Origin: Oxalobacter vibrioformis
GTDB taxonomy: Bacteria > Pseudomonadota > Gammaproteobacteria > Burkholderiales > Burkholderiaceae_D
Length of the DNA stretch: 64,000 nt
Direction: 5' to 3'
Assembly: GCF_027118995.1 (NCBI RefSeq)
Contig: NZ_CP098242.1
Coordinates: 1,488,001-1,552,000, forward strand
Both the position numbers and the translations under genes were made by a program. The notes under the pieces are model-generated. The model ran no database searches, was not told the DNA's origin, and saw nothing but the letters and a program-made list of their open reading frames with translations. This document shows positions 45,596 through 54,071 of the stretch, piece after piece; position 1 is the stretch's first letter, and each line of letters starts with the position of its first letter.

Positions 45596-47683
45596 TTGGA
45601 CCACATGATGAAAATAACATTTCCCGCTTCTTTCACGGCGCGTTTTTCTTTTATTGTTCTCCTGCTTTTGCCGGGACTTCTCCTGCCGCCGGCTCTGGCG
45701 GAAACACGGGCTACCGTTCCTGTGATGGGGGCAGAAGAGATCAACTCCTTTTGTACACAGGGCCTGGAAGACTGGAAACAGCGTGTGAGCCAGTTGGAGG
45801 AAATCAGGGCGTATACCCCACAGGGTTCCGTGCAGTTTGTTGAGGAATGGAATCGCCTGCTGATCGCCCTGGATGATGTGCATGGTCCGATTTATCTCTT
45901 AAGCCAGGTTTCACCCGATGAAACGGTCCGCAGCAGTGCGGAAGCCTGTGATACGCAGATACGGGCGTTTAATACCGATCTGTATCTGAACCAGAAGCTG
46001 TATGCCAATGTGCGGGTTTCGCGTTCGACGGACAATGTGGAAAGGAAACTGCGCAAGGACACGCTGAGTGATTTTGAGGATGCCGGGATCACCCTGATGC
46101 CCAAAAAACGCGAACGGATGCGCGAGATACGGGTCCGGCTGGATGCCATCCAGCAGGAGTTTTCCCGCAATATCCGTGACAATAAAACCCGCGTGGTTTT
46201 TACGCCAGAGCAGATGCGGGGTTTGCCGGAAGACTACCTGACAAAGCTGAAAACAGACGGGAGCGGAAACTATCTGCTCGATTTTTCCTACCCGGTCTAT
46301 GTACCGTTCATGCGTTATGCCGATGACAGCGAGGCGCGCCGCCAGTACCAGTTTGAATTCCTGAACAGGGGAACGCCAAAAAACCTGGAGTTGCTGCAGG
46401 AAGCCATCATGCTGCGCCAGGAGATGGCGGAGCTGGCAGGTTTTCGCAGCTATGCCGACTACAAGCTGCGCCGTCGGATGGCAAAAAAACCGGGGCTTGT
46501 GGATACCTTCCTCGATCAGGTGCAGGAAGCCACCCGTGTGGCAGAAAGCAACGAGCTTGAAGATTTGCGTCAGTACAAGGCACGCTCACTGGGCATCTCC
46601 GCTTCTGAGGCAGCTATTGAGCGCTGGGATGTGACTTACTGGCAGGAAAAGATAAGAAAAGAGCGCTTTGATGTTGACCAGAATGATCTGCGCCGTTATT
46701 TCCCGACAGATGCTTCGGTGAAATGGGCGCTTGGCATATCGGAAACGTTGTACGGCATTACCTTCAGGAAGGCCAACGTGCCGCTCTGGCATGAGGATGT
46801 GGCGTATTTTGATGTGTATGACAAAGCGTCCAAAGAGCGGCTCGGCGGTATTTACCTGGACCTTTTTCCGCGTGAAGGAAAATACGGCCATGCAGCGGCC
46901 TTCCCCGTGAGAGGGGGCAGCACGCTGGAAGGGCGCAAACCCATTTCAGTTCTCGTGACCAACTTCAACCGGACCGGGCTCGACGGGAATGAACTGGAAA
47001 CCCTGCTGCATGAATTCGGCCATGTGCTGCATGGGGTGCTTTCAAAAACCCGTTATGTTGAACAGTCCGGTACCAGCGTGGAGCGTGATTTTGTCGAAGC
47101 ACCTTCGCAGATGTTTGAAGCCTGGGCCCATGAGAAACAGCCGCTGGCGCTCCTGCCGGATTATTGTTCACCTTCATGCCCGGTAGTGGATGATGATCTG
47201 TTAAAACGGATCAACCAGGCAAGAAAGTACGGCAAGGGAACTTTTTATGCCCGTCAGTTACTGTATGCCCGATATGACATGGCGCTTTATAACGAACATA
47301 AAAAAAATGTCATGACGCTGTGGGAGGCCATGGAAGGAAAGACGCCGCTGGGTTATACGAAGGGTACCCAGTTCCCGGGGCAGTTTAACCATACCATCAG
47401 CGGTTATGCCGCAGGGTATTATGGCTACCTGTGGTCCGAGGTGCTGGCGCTCGACATGTTGTCCCGGTTTGGCGACAACCTGATGAATCCGCAGATGGGC
47501 ATGCGTTACAGAAAAGCGATTCTGGAGCGGGGGGGGAAGCTTATGCGGATGAACTGGTTCGTGCATTTTTGGGGCGTGCGCCTGACAGCAAGGCGTTTTA
47601 CCAGGAAATCACCGGCAATGCGAGTGACAAAAGGTAACAGGATAACGGCTGACAGAAGAGCATACCCATGGCTGCTTACCTGA
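45596..47683 (+). CDS. Exported M3-family oligopeptidase, frameshifted at a G8 tract
   Basis: A zinc metallopeptidase with a signal peptide ending 'PALA' near residue 35, so periplasmic. The catalytic 'HEFGH' starts at His472, and the third ligand lies in 'VEAPSQMFEAW' near 500. 'HTISGYAAGYYGYLWSEV' near 604-621 is the substrate-binding loop of thimet-type enzymes. At 47529-47536 eight G follow a C; as read, the last 51 residues are unlike the family. One more G would give 'ERGGEAYADELVRAFLGRAP' and a stop at 47635-47637, total about 680 residues. As read, it overlaps the permease start by 16 bases. Confidence 0.85.
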   Translation: MDHMMKITFPASFTARFSFIVLLLLPGLLLPPALAETRATVPVMGAEEINSFCTQGLEDWKQRVSQLEEIRAYTPQGSVQFVEEWNRLLIALDDVHGPIYLLSQVSPDETVRSSAEACDTQIRAFNTDLYLNQKLYANVRVSRSTDNVERKLRKDTLSDFEDAGITLMPKKRERMREIRVRLDAIQQEFSRNIRDNKTRVVFTPEQMRGLPEDYLTKLKTDGSGNYLLDFSYPVYVPFMRYADDSEARRQYQFEFLNRGTPKNLELLQEAIMLRQEMAELAGFRSYADYKLRRRMAKKPGLVDTFLDQVQEATRVAESNELEDLRQYKARSLGISASEAAIERWDVTYWQEKIRKERFDVDQNDLRRYFPTDASVKWALGISETLYGITFRKANVPLWHEDVAYFDVYDKASKERLGGIYLDLFPREGKYGHAAAFPVRGGSTLEGRKPISVLVTNFNRTGLDGNELETLLHEFGHVLHGVLSKTRYVEQSGTSVERDFVEAPSQMFEAWAHEKQPLALLPDYCSPSCPVVDDDLLKRINQARKYGKGTFYARQLLYARYDMALYNEHKKNVMTLWEAMEGKTPLGYTKGTQFPGQFNHTISGYAAGYYGYLWSEVLALDMLSRFGDNLMNPQMGMRYRKAILERGGKLMRMNWFVHFWGVRLTARRFTRKSPAMRVTKGNRITADRRAYPWLLT

Positions 47684-48606
47684 TTCGCCGCTTGTGGCAA
47701 ATGATCCCGACCATGCTCGGGGTGCTGCTTCTCGTCTTTATCCTCTTTAACTGGGTGGGAGGTGATCCTGCCTATATTCTTGCCGGCAAGATTTCCAATC
47801 CGGAGCAGATCGCCAATATCCGAAAACAGCTGGGAATTGATGAGCCTTATTATGTCCAGCTCTGGATATTCATCAAGCAGGTTCTCACCTTTGATTTCGG
47901 CAACAGCTGGAGCACGGGCGAGCCGGTTTCGCAGATTATCGTCACGCGCATGGGACCGTCGCTGACATTGCTTTTACCGCTGACGATACTGGAAACCACG
48001 ATTGCCATTGGCCTGGCGCTGGCAGTTGCCTATGTCCGCGGGTCACTGACAGACCGCATGATCATGATGGTCTGCACGGTGGGCATGTCAATCAGTATTC
48101 TCGTCTACATCATTGTGTTTCAGTACTGGTTTGCCTACAAGCTCGGGCTTTTTCCCGTGCAGGGATGGGGCGACAGCCTGTCGCAGAATCTTTTTTACTA
48201 TGCGCTTTTGCCCATCATCATCCTGCTGGCGGTGAGCCTGGCTCCCAACCTGCGGCTTTTCCGCACCTTCGTGTTAGATGAGATCGGGCAGGATTATGTC
48301 CGCACTGCACGGGCAAAGGGGCTGGGGGAGGGCCGCATCATGTGGGTGCATGTGCTTCGCAATGCAGCGATTCCGATTATTACCTATGTCATGTCCAATC
48401 TGCCCGCGCTCCTGATAGGTGCTTTTCTGGTCGAGCGTTTTTTCTCTATTCCGGGGATCGGGCGTGAAGTGATTCTGGCTGTGGAAAGAAGTGATTTCCC
48501 GGTCATCAAGGCGATTACGGTGCTGGTGGCTGCGGCTACCATGCTTTTCAATCTGCTGGCCGATCTGCTTTACCAGATGGTCGATTCCCGTGTGCGGTTG
48601 AGGTAA
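47668..48606 (+). CDS. Peptide ABC transporter permease, OppB/DppB type
   Basis: A 312-residue inner-membrane permease with about six hydrophobic helices. The N-terminal 'IRRLWQMIPTMLGVLLLVFIL' (in two parts) and 'GDPAYILAGK' are DppB-like. The ATPase-contact EAA loop includes 'YVRTARAKGLGEGRIMWVH' near 210. 'LPALLIGAFLVERFFSIPGIG' follows. Its ATG lies 31 bases after the restored stop of the peptidase. It pairs with the next permease to form the channel. Confidence 0.92.
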   Translation: MAAYLIRRLWQMIPTMLGVLLLVFILFNWVGGDPAYILAGKISNPEQIANIRKQLGIDEPYYVQLWIFIKQVLTFDFGNSWSTGEPVSQIIVTRMGPSLTLLLPLTILETTIAIGLALAVAYVRGSLTDRMIMMVCTVGMSISILVYIIVFQYWFAYKLGLFPVQGWGDSLSQNLFYYALLPIIILLAVSLAPNLRLFRTFVLDEIGQDYVRTARAKGLGEGRIMWVHVLRNAAIPIITYVMSNLPALLIGAFLVERFFSIPGIGREVILAVERSDFPVIKAITVLVAAATMLFNLLADLLYQMVDSRVRLR

Positions 48607-48609
48607 GCC

Positions 48610-49725
48610 ATGACACGGACCGGCATCCCCATCTCTCCCGGCCTGTGGGCTATGGTCTTCAAGCGCCTGCGCTCGGATGTGGTTTCGATGGTGTCACTCG
48701 TTGTTGTCGGTTTTTTTATGGTGATGCTTGTCCTGTCGGCAATGGGGGTTATTGCATCGGACTGGGATGCGGAAGTTGGGGTTAATTATGCGCCTCCTAC
48801 TTTTGTGGGTGCCGGTTCCGGTGTACAGATCCAGCCCGAACCCGTTCGGCCTGATGCCCGCCCTGAAAATCCGGTCGATCCCCTGCGCGATGTCATTCGC
48901 AAGCTGCGTGCCGAGATGGCTGAGCAGCCGCAAATGGCTGTGAAAAATGATTATGGCATTGCTGATCCGCTTGAAAAAGAGTTGGCAGAAATCCGTGCCG
49001 GGCTGAAAGATGCTGGTGCGGCACATGAGGATGGGCGAAAGGAAACTCTTCCCTTTGGCGCAGACAAGTGGGGCCATGACATTATCAAGAAAACGGTTAA
49101 AGGGGCAGAAACCTCCATTGTGGTTGGACTGGTTGCTGCCCTGCTTGCCACAGTGATCGGCACGGTGCTGGGCGCTTTTTCCGGTTATTTTGGCGGGAAA
49201 GTGGATGATTTTTTCAACTGGTTTTACAGCATCTTCACTTCCATTCCTTATTTGCTGCTTATTCTGGCGGTGGCCGCCGTGTTGCAGAAAAAAGGGGTGT
49301 TTACCATCATCCTGATTCTGGGGCTGACCGGCTGGACCGGTGTTTTCAGACTGGTGCGGGCGGAATACATCCGTCATAAGGAGCGGGAGTATGTCCTGGC
49401 GGCGGGTACTATCGGGGCATCGCACTGGCGGCGCATATTTTCGCATATTTTCCCGAATGTCAGTCATATTCCGCTGGTCCAGATGTCGATACTGGTGGTG
49501 GGTTTTATCAAATCGGAAGTGATCCTGAGCTTTCTGGGATTTGGGGTGCCGGTTGGTGTGGTTTCCTGGGGAAGCATGTTAAATGAGGCGCAAAATGAAC
49601 TGATTTTAGGAAAATGGTGGCAACTGACGGCCGCCACGGTGGCGATGGCGCTTCTGGTCACGGCATTTTCACTCTTTACCGACGGGTTGCGTGATGCGCT
49701 GGACCCCCGTCTCAAGGAGGGCTGA
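48610..49725 (+). CDS. Peptide ABC transporter permease, OppC/DppC type, with long periplasmic loop
   Basis: The 371-residue protein is about 70 residues longer than usual. One N-terminal helix (about 28-50) is followed by a soluble segment at about 55-155. That segment is rich in Pro, Glu and Arg and holds two similar pieces, 'DPLRDVIRKLRAEM' and 'DPLEKELAEIRAGL', which look helical. The core domain then has 'GADKWGHDIIKKTVKGAETS' (about 141-160), several helices and the EAA loop 'YVLAAGTIGASHWRRI' near 262. The insert should face the periplasm, where the binding protein and peptidase act. Confidence 0.88.
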   Translation: MTRTGIPISPGLWAMVFKRLRSDVVSMVSLVVVGFFMVMLVLSAMGVIASDWDAEVGVNYAPPTFVGAGSGVQIQPEPVRPDARPENPVDPLRDVIRKLRAEMAEQPQMAVKNDYGIADPLEKELAEIRAGLKDAGAAHEDGRKETLPFGADKWGHDIIKKTVKGAETSIVVGLVAALLATVIGTVLGAFSGYFGGKVDDFFNWFYSIFTSIPYLLLILAVAAVLQKKGVFTIILILGLTGWTGVFRLVRAEYIRHKEREYVLAAGTIGASHWRRIFSHIFPNVSHIPLVQMSILVVGFIKSEVILSFLGFGVPVGVVSWGSMLNEAQNELILGKWWQLTAATVAMALLVTAFSLFTDGLRDALDPRLKEG

Positions 49726-49736
49726 TGGAGGCAGAC

Positions 49737-51434
49737 ATGACACCGCTTCTTCAGGTCAGAAATCTCCAGGTCCGTTTCAGGGTCGACCGGCAGACAACGT
49801 TTGAGGCGGTAAAGCATATTTCATTTGATATCCCGCGCAACCAGACTGTTGCGCTCGTCGGGGAATCCGGCAGCGGCAAGTCGGTCAGCAGCCTGGCCAT
49901 CATGGGGCTGTTGCCGCCGGAAATCACATTGATTAATGCGGATGCGGACATCATTTTTGATGACAGGGAACTGCAGAAGCTATCGATAAATGAACGCCGC
50001 AGGTTGTGCGGCAGTGATATTTCGATGATTTTCCAGGAACCCATGTCGTCACTGAATCCGGTTTTCACTGTCGGATTCCAGATTGCCGAGGTGCTTCGCA
50101 TTCACAGGGGGATGGATGCAAAGGCTGCCAGGAAAAGAGCCATTGAACTGCTCGAGGAAGTCGGCATTCCCGATCCGGCCACGCGAGTGGATTCATATCC
50201 CCACCAGATGTCCGGCGGTCAGCAGCAGCGGGTGATGATCGCCATGGCGATTGCCTGTGAGCCGAAACTGCTCATTGCCGATGAGCCGACAACGGCACTG
50301 GATATGACCATCCAGAAACAGATCATTGACCTGATCCAGACCTTGCAGAAAACCCACCAGATGTCCGTGCTCTTTATTACGCATGACCTGCAACTGGTGT
50401 CGGAAATTGCCGACCAGGTGATTGTGATGCGGGATGGCGAGATTCAGGAGGCGGGGAGTGCCGAACAGGTTTTCCTGCATCCTGCCAATCCGTATACCAT
50501 GGCGCTGCTGGAATGCCGTCCGCCGCTGGATTCCCGACCCTGGCGTTTGCCGGTGATTGAGGATATCCTGCATCCGGAAAGGGTTAGCGACGAGATGGCC
50601 CGGCAGCGTGTGCGGGGGTATGCGGAAAATGAGCCCGCGCTTTTGGAGGTCAGGCATCTGAAAAAGAGCTTTTTCAGCCGGGAGGGGCTTTTTGGCAAAA
50701 GGGAGTTCCAGGCGGTAAAAGATGTCTCTTTTTCCCTGCCCAAAGGGAAAACGCTGGGTGTGGTTGGCGAGTCCGGATCGGGAAAAACAACGGTGGGCCT
50801 GACGCTTTTGCGTCTGCACGAGCCGACAGGCGGACAGGCGTTTTTTGACGGCAAGGAGTTGTTTGCCATGTCCGAAAAGGAATTTCTTGCCTATAAAAGG
50901 CGTATCCAGATCGTGTTCCAGAATCCGTTTGCCTCCTTAAATCCGCGTTTCACGGTCGGGCAGATCCTGATGGAACCCATGCAGATTCATGGCGTTGGAT
51001 CGGATGACAGGGAAAGAATGGCGCTGGCATTTCAATGGCTTGACCGGGTCGGTTTGCCGGAGTCCGCGTTTTACCGGTATCCGCATGAATTTTCGGGCGG
51101 GCAGCGCCAGCGCATTGCGATTGCACGCTGCCTGACACTGCAGCCGGAGGTGCTGGTGTGCGATGAATCGGTTTCCGCGCTGGATGTTTCGGTTCAGGCG
51201 CAGGTATTGAATCTGCTCCAGGGGCTGCAGGATGAGTTTGGCATCAGCTATCTTTTTATTTCACACGATCTTTCGGTCGTGAAATACATGGCGGACCAGG
51301 TCATGGTCATGCAGCATGGGGAAGTCGTGGAAATGGCGGATTCAGATGAAATATACCGGCATCCGAAGCATCCTTATACCCGGACACTGCTGGAGGCGAT
51401 CCCCCGCGGGCTTCATTTTTCCCATGACGGGTGA
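49737..51434 (+). CDS. Fused OppD-OppF-like double ABC ATPase
   Basis: Both ATPase subunits of the importer lie on one 565-residue chain. The N-terminal unit has Walker A 'GESGSGKS' near 42, signature 'MSGGQQQRV' near 160 and Walker B 'LLIADEPTTALD'. The C-terminal unit has 'GESGSGKT' near 345, 'FSGGQRQRI' near 455 and 'VLVCDESVSALD'. A linker at about 260-310 carries the Opp-type C-terminal region of each half. ATG 49737 is preferred to ATG 49725 because GGAGG lies about five bases before it. Fusions of this kind are known, as in YejF or GsiA. Confidence 0.92.
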   Translation: MTPLLQVRNLQVRFRVDRQTTFEAVKHISFDIPRNQTVALVGESGSGKSVSSLAIMGLLPPEITLINADADIIFDDRELQKLSINERRRLCGSDISMIFQEPMSSLNPVFTVGFQIAEVLRIHRGMDAKAARKRAIELLEEVGIPDPATRVDSYPHQMSGGQQQRVMIAMAIACEPKLLIADEPTTALDMTIQKQIIDLIQTLQKTHQMSVLFITHDLQLVSEIADQVIVMRDGEIQEAGSAEQVFLHPANPYTMALLECRPPLDSRPWRLPVIEDILHPERVSDEMARQRVRGYAENEPALLEVRHLKKSFFSREGLFGKREFQAVKDVSFSLPKGKTLGVVGESGSGKTTVGLTLLRLHEPTGGQAFFDGKELFAMSEKEFLAYKRRIQIVFQNPFASLNPRFTVGQILMEPMQIHGVGSDDRERMALAFQWLDRVGLPESAFYRYPHEFSGGQRQRIAIARCLTLQPEVLVCDESVSALDVSVQAQVLNLLQGLQDEFGISYLFISHDLSVVKYMADQVMVMQHGEVVEMADSDEIYRHPKHPYTRTLLEAIPRGLHFSHDG

Positions 51435-51458
51435 GATTAATTCAGGAAACGGTAAAAC

Positions 51459-52010
51459 ATGGCACTGGCAGCAACCATTTTCAAGGCGGATGTCGATCTT
51501 TCCGATATTGACCGTCATTATTACCAGCATCACACGCTGACCCTGGCGCGTCATCCTTCCGAAACTTCCGAACGGATGATGGTGCGGTTGCTGGCTTTTT
51601 TGCAGCATGCCGATGAACAGCTGAAATTCACCAAAGGTCTTTCTGAAACAAGTGAACCGGATTTATGGCTGAAAGACCTGACAGGGCGCACCAGGGTCTG
51701 GATAGAGGTTGGCATGCCGGATGCGCGCCGCCTCACCCAGGCATCAGGACGGGCTGACCAGGTGGTTGTCTATGCTTATGGCCGCCAGGCACAGCTATGG
51801 TGGAAACAGACAGAAAAGGCGGTGGCAAGGCTGGCTAATCTGTCGGTTTATCTGTTGCCGACAGGATTTACTCAGGTGTTGGCGGAAATGGTTGAGCGCT
51901 CCATGCGGGTGGTCTGCTCTATCCAGGACGGTCAACTGTACCTGGCCAGTGGTGAGAAGACGGTTGATGTGGATATCCTGTCCTGTCGGGTCCGGCAGAC
52001 GGCATCATGA
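51459..52010 (+). CDS. yaeQ: YaeQ family protein
   Basis: A 183-residue protein with the YaeQ sequence pattern: 'FKADVDLSDIDRHYYQHHTL' (about 8-27), 'RHPSETSERMMVRLLAF', 'LWLKDLTGRTRVWIEVGMPD' (about 68-87) and 'WWKQTEK' near 112. The fold is related to PD-(D/E)XK nucleases, but function is unknown. It follows the ATPase by 25 bases and may be read with the peptide operon, though no functional link is evident. Ends at a strong terminator. Confidence 0.92.
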   Translation: MALAATIFKADVDLSDIDRHYYQHHTLTLARHPSETSERMMVRLLAFLQHADEQLKFTKGLSETSEPDLWLKDLTGRTRVWIEVGMPDARRLTQASGRADQVVVYAYGRQAQLWWKQTEKAVARLANLSVYLLPTGFTQVLAEMVERSMRVVCSIQDGQLYLASGEKTVDVDILSCRVRQTAS

Positions 52011-52015
52011 AAAGC

Positions 52016-52056
52016 AAAGCCGCTGCCTCCGAAGATGGCAGCGGCTTTTTTTCTTT
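52016..52056. terminator. Bidirectional terminator between yaeQ and the esterase gene
   Basis: AAAGCCGCTGCC (52016-52027), loop TCCGAAGAT, GGCAGCGGCTTT (52037-52048), then a T run. Perfect 12-base stem; serves both converging genes. Confidence 0.9.
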
Positions 52057-52067
52057 GAAAAGGTTCG

Positions 52068-52742
52068 TCAGGCCAGCAGGCGGCGCAGCCAGGCGCTGAT
52101 GTCATTGAGTTCTTCCATCGATAGGGTATGCGTGATCGAGTACTCGTGCCACTCGACGTTGTAGTTGAGTTTCTGGAGCAGATCACGCGCGCTTTCAGCA
52201 CGGCTGAAAGGAACGACTTCGTCGTGTGTTCCATGTCCCAGGAAGATCGGGGTGTCCTGGTTGGCAGGATTACGAGCCTCCGGGAATTGTTTGATTAACG
52301 GGATATAGCCGGACAGGCCGATGACTCCGCCCATTTTTTCCGGGCTGCACAAGGCGGTATGCAGCGCCATGGCACATCCCTGGGAAAACCCGGCCAGGAT
52401 GATTTTCTCGGAAGGAACGCCACGTTCTTTTTCCTGGTTGATGAGTTGCGTGATCAGGCGCTGTGCTTCTTCAACGCCTTCGGCATCTTCCTTGTCAGAA
52501 GCGTCAAATCCGCCATAGATATCAAACCATGCACGCATTTCAAATCCCATGTTGACAGAAACCGCCCGTTCAGGGGCATGCGGGAAAATGAAACGGATGG
52601 GGGGACAGCCTGCAAGGTCAAAGTACTGGACCAGCGGGACAAAGCTGGAGCCATGGTCGCCCAGACCATGCATCCAGATAATGGAAATTTTGGGATCGCT
52701 GCCAGTATCAACCTCGTTGTAATCTAGTTTCAGTCTACTCAT
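52068..52742 (-). CDS. Carboxylesterase/phospholipase-type alpha/beta hydrolase
   Basis: A 224-residue serine hydrolase. 'IIWMHGLGDHGSSFVPLVQY' (about 21-40) is the oxyanion-hole region of the carboxylesterase II group. The nucleophile is Ser in 'ILAGFSQGCAMAL' near 118. 'IFLGHGTHDEVVPFSRA' near 167 gives the acid, and the catalytic His is likely in 'YSITHTLSMEEL' near 205. It has no signal and is cytoplasmic. The group hydrolyses short acyl esters or lysophospholipids; the natural substrate is unknown. Confidence 0.9.
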   Translation of the reverse strand: MSRLKLDYNEVDTGSDPKISIIWMHGLGDHGSSFVPLVQYFDLAGCPPIRFIFPHAPERAVSVNMGFEMRAWFDIYGGFDASDKEDAEGVEEAQRLITQLINQEKERGVPSEKIILAGFSQGCAMALHTALCSPEKMGGVIGLSGYIPLIKQFPEARNPANQDTPIFLGHGTHDEVVPFSRAESARDLLQKLNYNVEWHEYSITHTLSMEELNDISAWLRRLLA

Positions 52743-52803
52743 CGTTTTTCTCTTCGGTTATCGGTTTTTCAAATCCTTTTCACGGGAAAAGGGGAGTGTC
52801 GGC

Positions 52804-53409
52804 TCAGGTATTTTTTTGCCCGCCCGCATCAGGCCGCCAGGTTTTTGATACCGCCTCATGGGTTTCCATACGGGGTCCTCCAATAAGGTCAATGCAATAG
52901 GGTATGGCGGTAAAGATGCCCGGGGCGCGCAGTGTGCCATCCGGATCCCTTACCCCTTCCAGCGTTTGCCGTATGGCTTCAGGCCTGCCCGGCAGATTCA
53001 GGATCAGCGCGGCATGATCCGGATCTTCGCGAATGACTGCCACCTGCCTTGATAATACCGCAGTTGGCACAAAATGCAGACTGATCTGGCGCATTTGTTC
53101 GGCGAAGCCGGGCATTTCCTTTGTGCCGACAGCCAGTGTGGCTTGAGGCGTGACATCACGGCGGCCCGGCCCGGTTCCGCCTGTGGTCAGAATTAGTGAG
53201 CAGCGGTCTTCCTCGACCAGTTCTAGCAGTGTTTTTTCAATCTGCTCTTTTTCATCCGGGATGAGGCGTGTCTCAAACCAGTAAGGGGTACTGATGGCAG
53301 AAGAAAGCCACTCTGTCAGTGCGGGAATGCCTTTGTCGACATAGGTGCCGTCATAGGCACGGTCTGAAATCGACACCAGGCCGATTATGATGCTGCCGGA
53401 TTTACTCAT
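52804..53409 (-). CDS. mog: Molybdopterin adenylyltransferase
   Basis: Adenylylates molybdopterin before molybdenum insertion. From ATG 53409 it has 201 residues. 'IGLVSISDRAYDGTYVDKGIP' (in two parts) at the N terminus and the loop 'LTTGGTGPGRRDVTP' near 76-90 belong to MogA. ATG 53409 is set by GGAGG nine bases upstream; the start overlaps the end of darP by eight bases, so the two are translated together. Implies a molybdoenzyme elsewhere in the genome. Confidence 0.93.
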   Translation of the reverse strand: MSKSGSIIIGLVSISDRAYDGTYVDKGIPALTEWLSSAISTPYWFETRLIPDEKEQIEKTLLELVEEDRCSLILTTGGTGPGRRDVTPQATLAVGTKEMPGFAEQMRQISLHFVPTAVLSRQVAVIREDPDHAALILNLPGRPEAIRQTLEGVRDPDGTLRAPGIFTAIPYCIDLIGGPRMETHEAVSKTWRPDAGGQKNT

Positions 53410-53986
53410 CTTCATGGTCCTCCATTGGCTCCGTGTTGCTGGTGCTGCCAGCCTGCAGTTGTTTGAGAATCTGGAAAATCTCCCGGTAAGCCTTGGGTGG
53501 CTTGCCTTCGGCGTGCTCCTTTCTTGCATTGCGTATGAGATTACGCAAATGTTGCGCATCGGTTTCGGGATGCTCGGCCATAAGCGCCGTCAGGGCAGTA
53601 TCTTCTGCCAGCAGCTTTTCCCGTTGTCTTTCCATGGCATGCATGGCTGCGGTTTCGGCTTTGGACTGTCCCCGCCAGCTCTCAATAGCCTTGCTGATGG
53701 CGGCGATATCCGCCTCGTTTAGGCCGCGCATGATTTTTCCGATGAACTGGAGCTGCCGTCTTCTGCCCTCATGACTTTTTATTTTGCGGCATTCGTCGAT
53801 CGCTGTTTTGAGATTTTCGGGAAGATCGATGCGTTTGACCCGGTCGACCGGTGCATCCACCAGTTGCTGTCCCAGCTTTTGTAGCGCTGTCATGTCACGC
53901 TTTTTCTGGGATTTGGACGGTCTGGTGTATTCTTCTTCGAATTCAGCTGACTGAAAGCCGGTCGAACCACGATTTGAGTTAGGCAT
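53402..53986 (-). CDS. darP: Ribosome-associated protein DarP (YjgA)
   Basis: Joins late 50S subunit assembly in E. coli. From ATG 53986 the protein has 194 residues, mostly charged helices: 'RPSKSQKKRDMTALQKLGQQLV' (in two parts), 'LPENLKTAIDECRKIKSHEGRRRQLQFIGKIMR' (in pieces) and 'RNLIRNARKEHAEGKPPKAYREIFQ' (in pieces). These match the DUF615 family. A longer start upstream lies in non-conserved sequence. Divergent from pmbA. Confidence 0.94.
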   Translation of the reverse strand: MPNSNRGSTGFQSAEFEEEYTRPSKSQKKRDMTALQKLGQQLVDAPVDRVKRIDLPENLKTAIDECRKIKSHEGRRRQLQFIGKIMRGLNEADIAAISKAIESWRGQSKAETAAMHAMERQREKLLAEDTALTALMAEHPETDAQHLRNLIRNARKEHAEGKPPKAYREIFQILKQLQAGSTSNTEPMEDHEDE

Positions 53987-54071
53987 AAGGTGTTCTGCGA
54001 AAGCGCACAAAATCATTTTGAATTGGCTGTTATCATAACAGCCTTGACCTGTCATGAAAAAGAGAATGATC

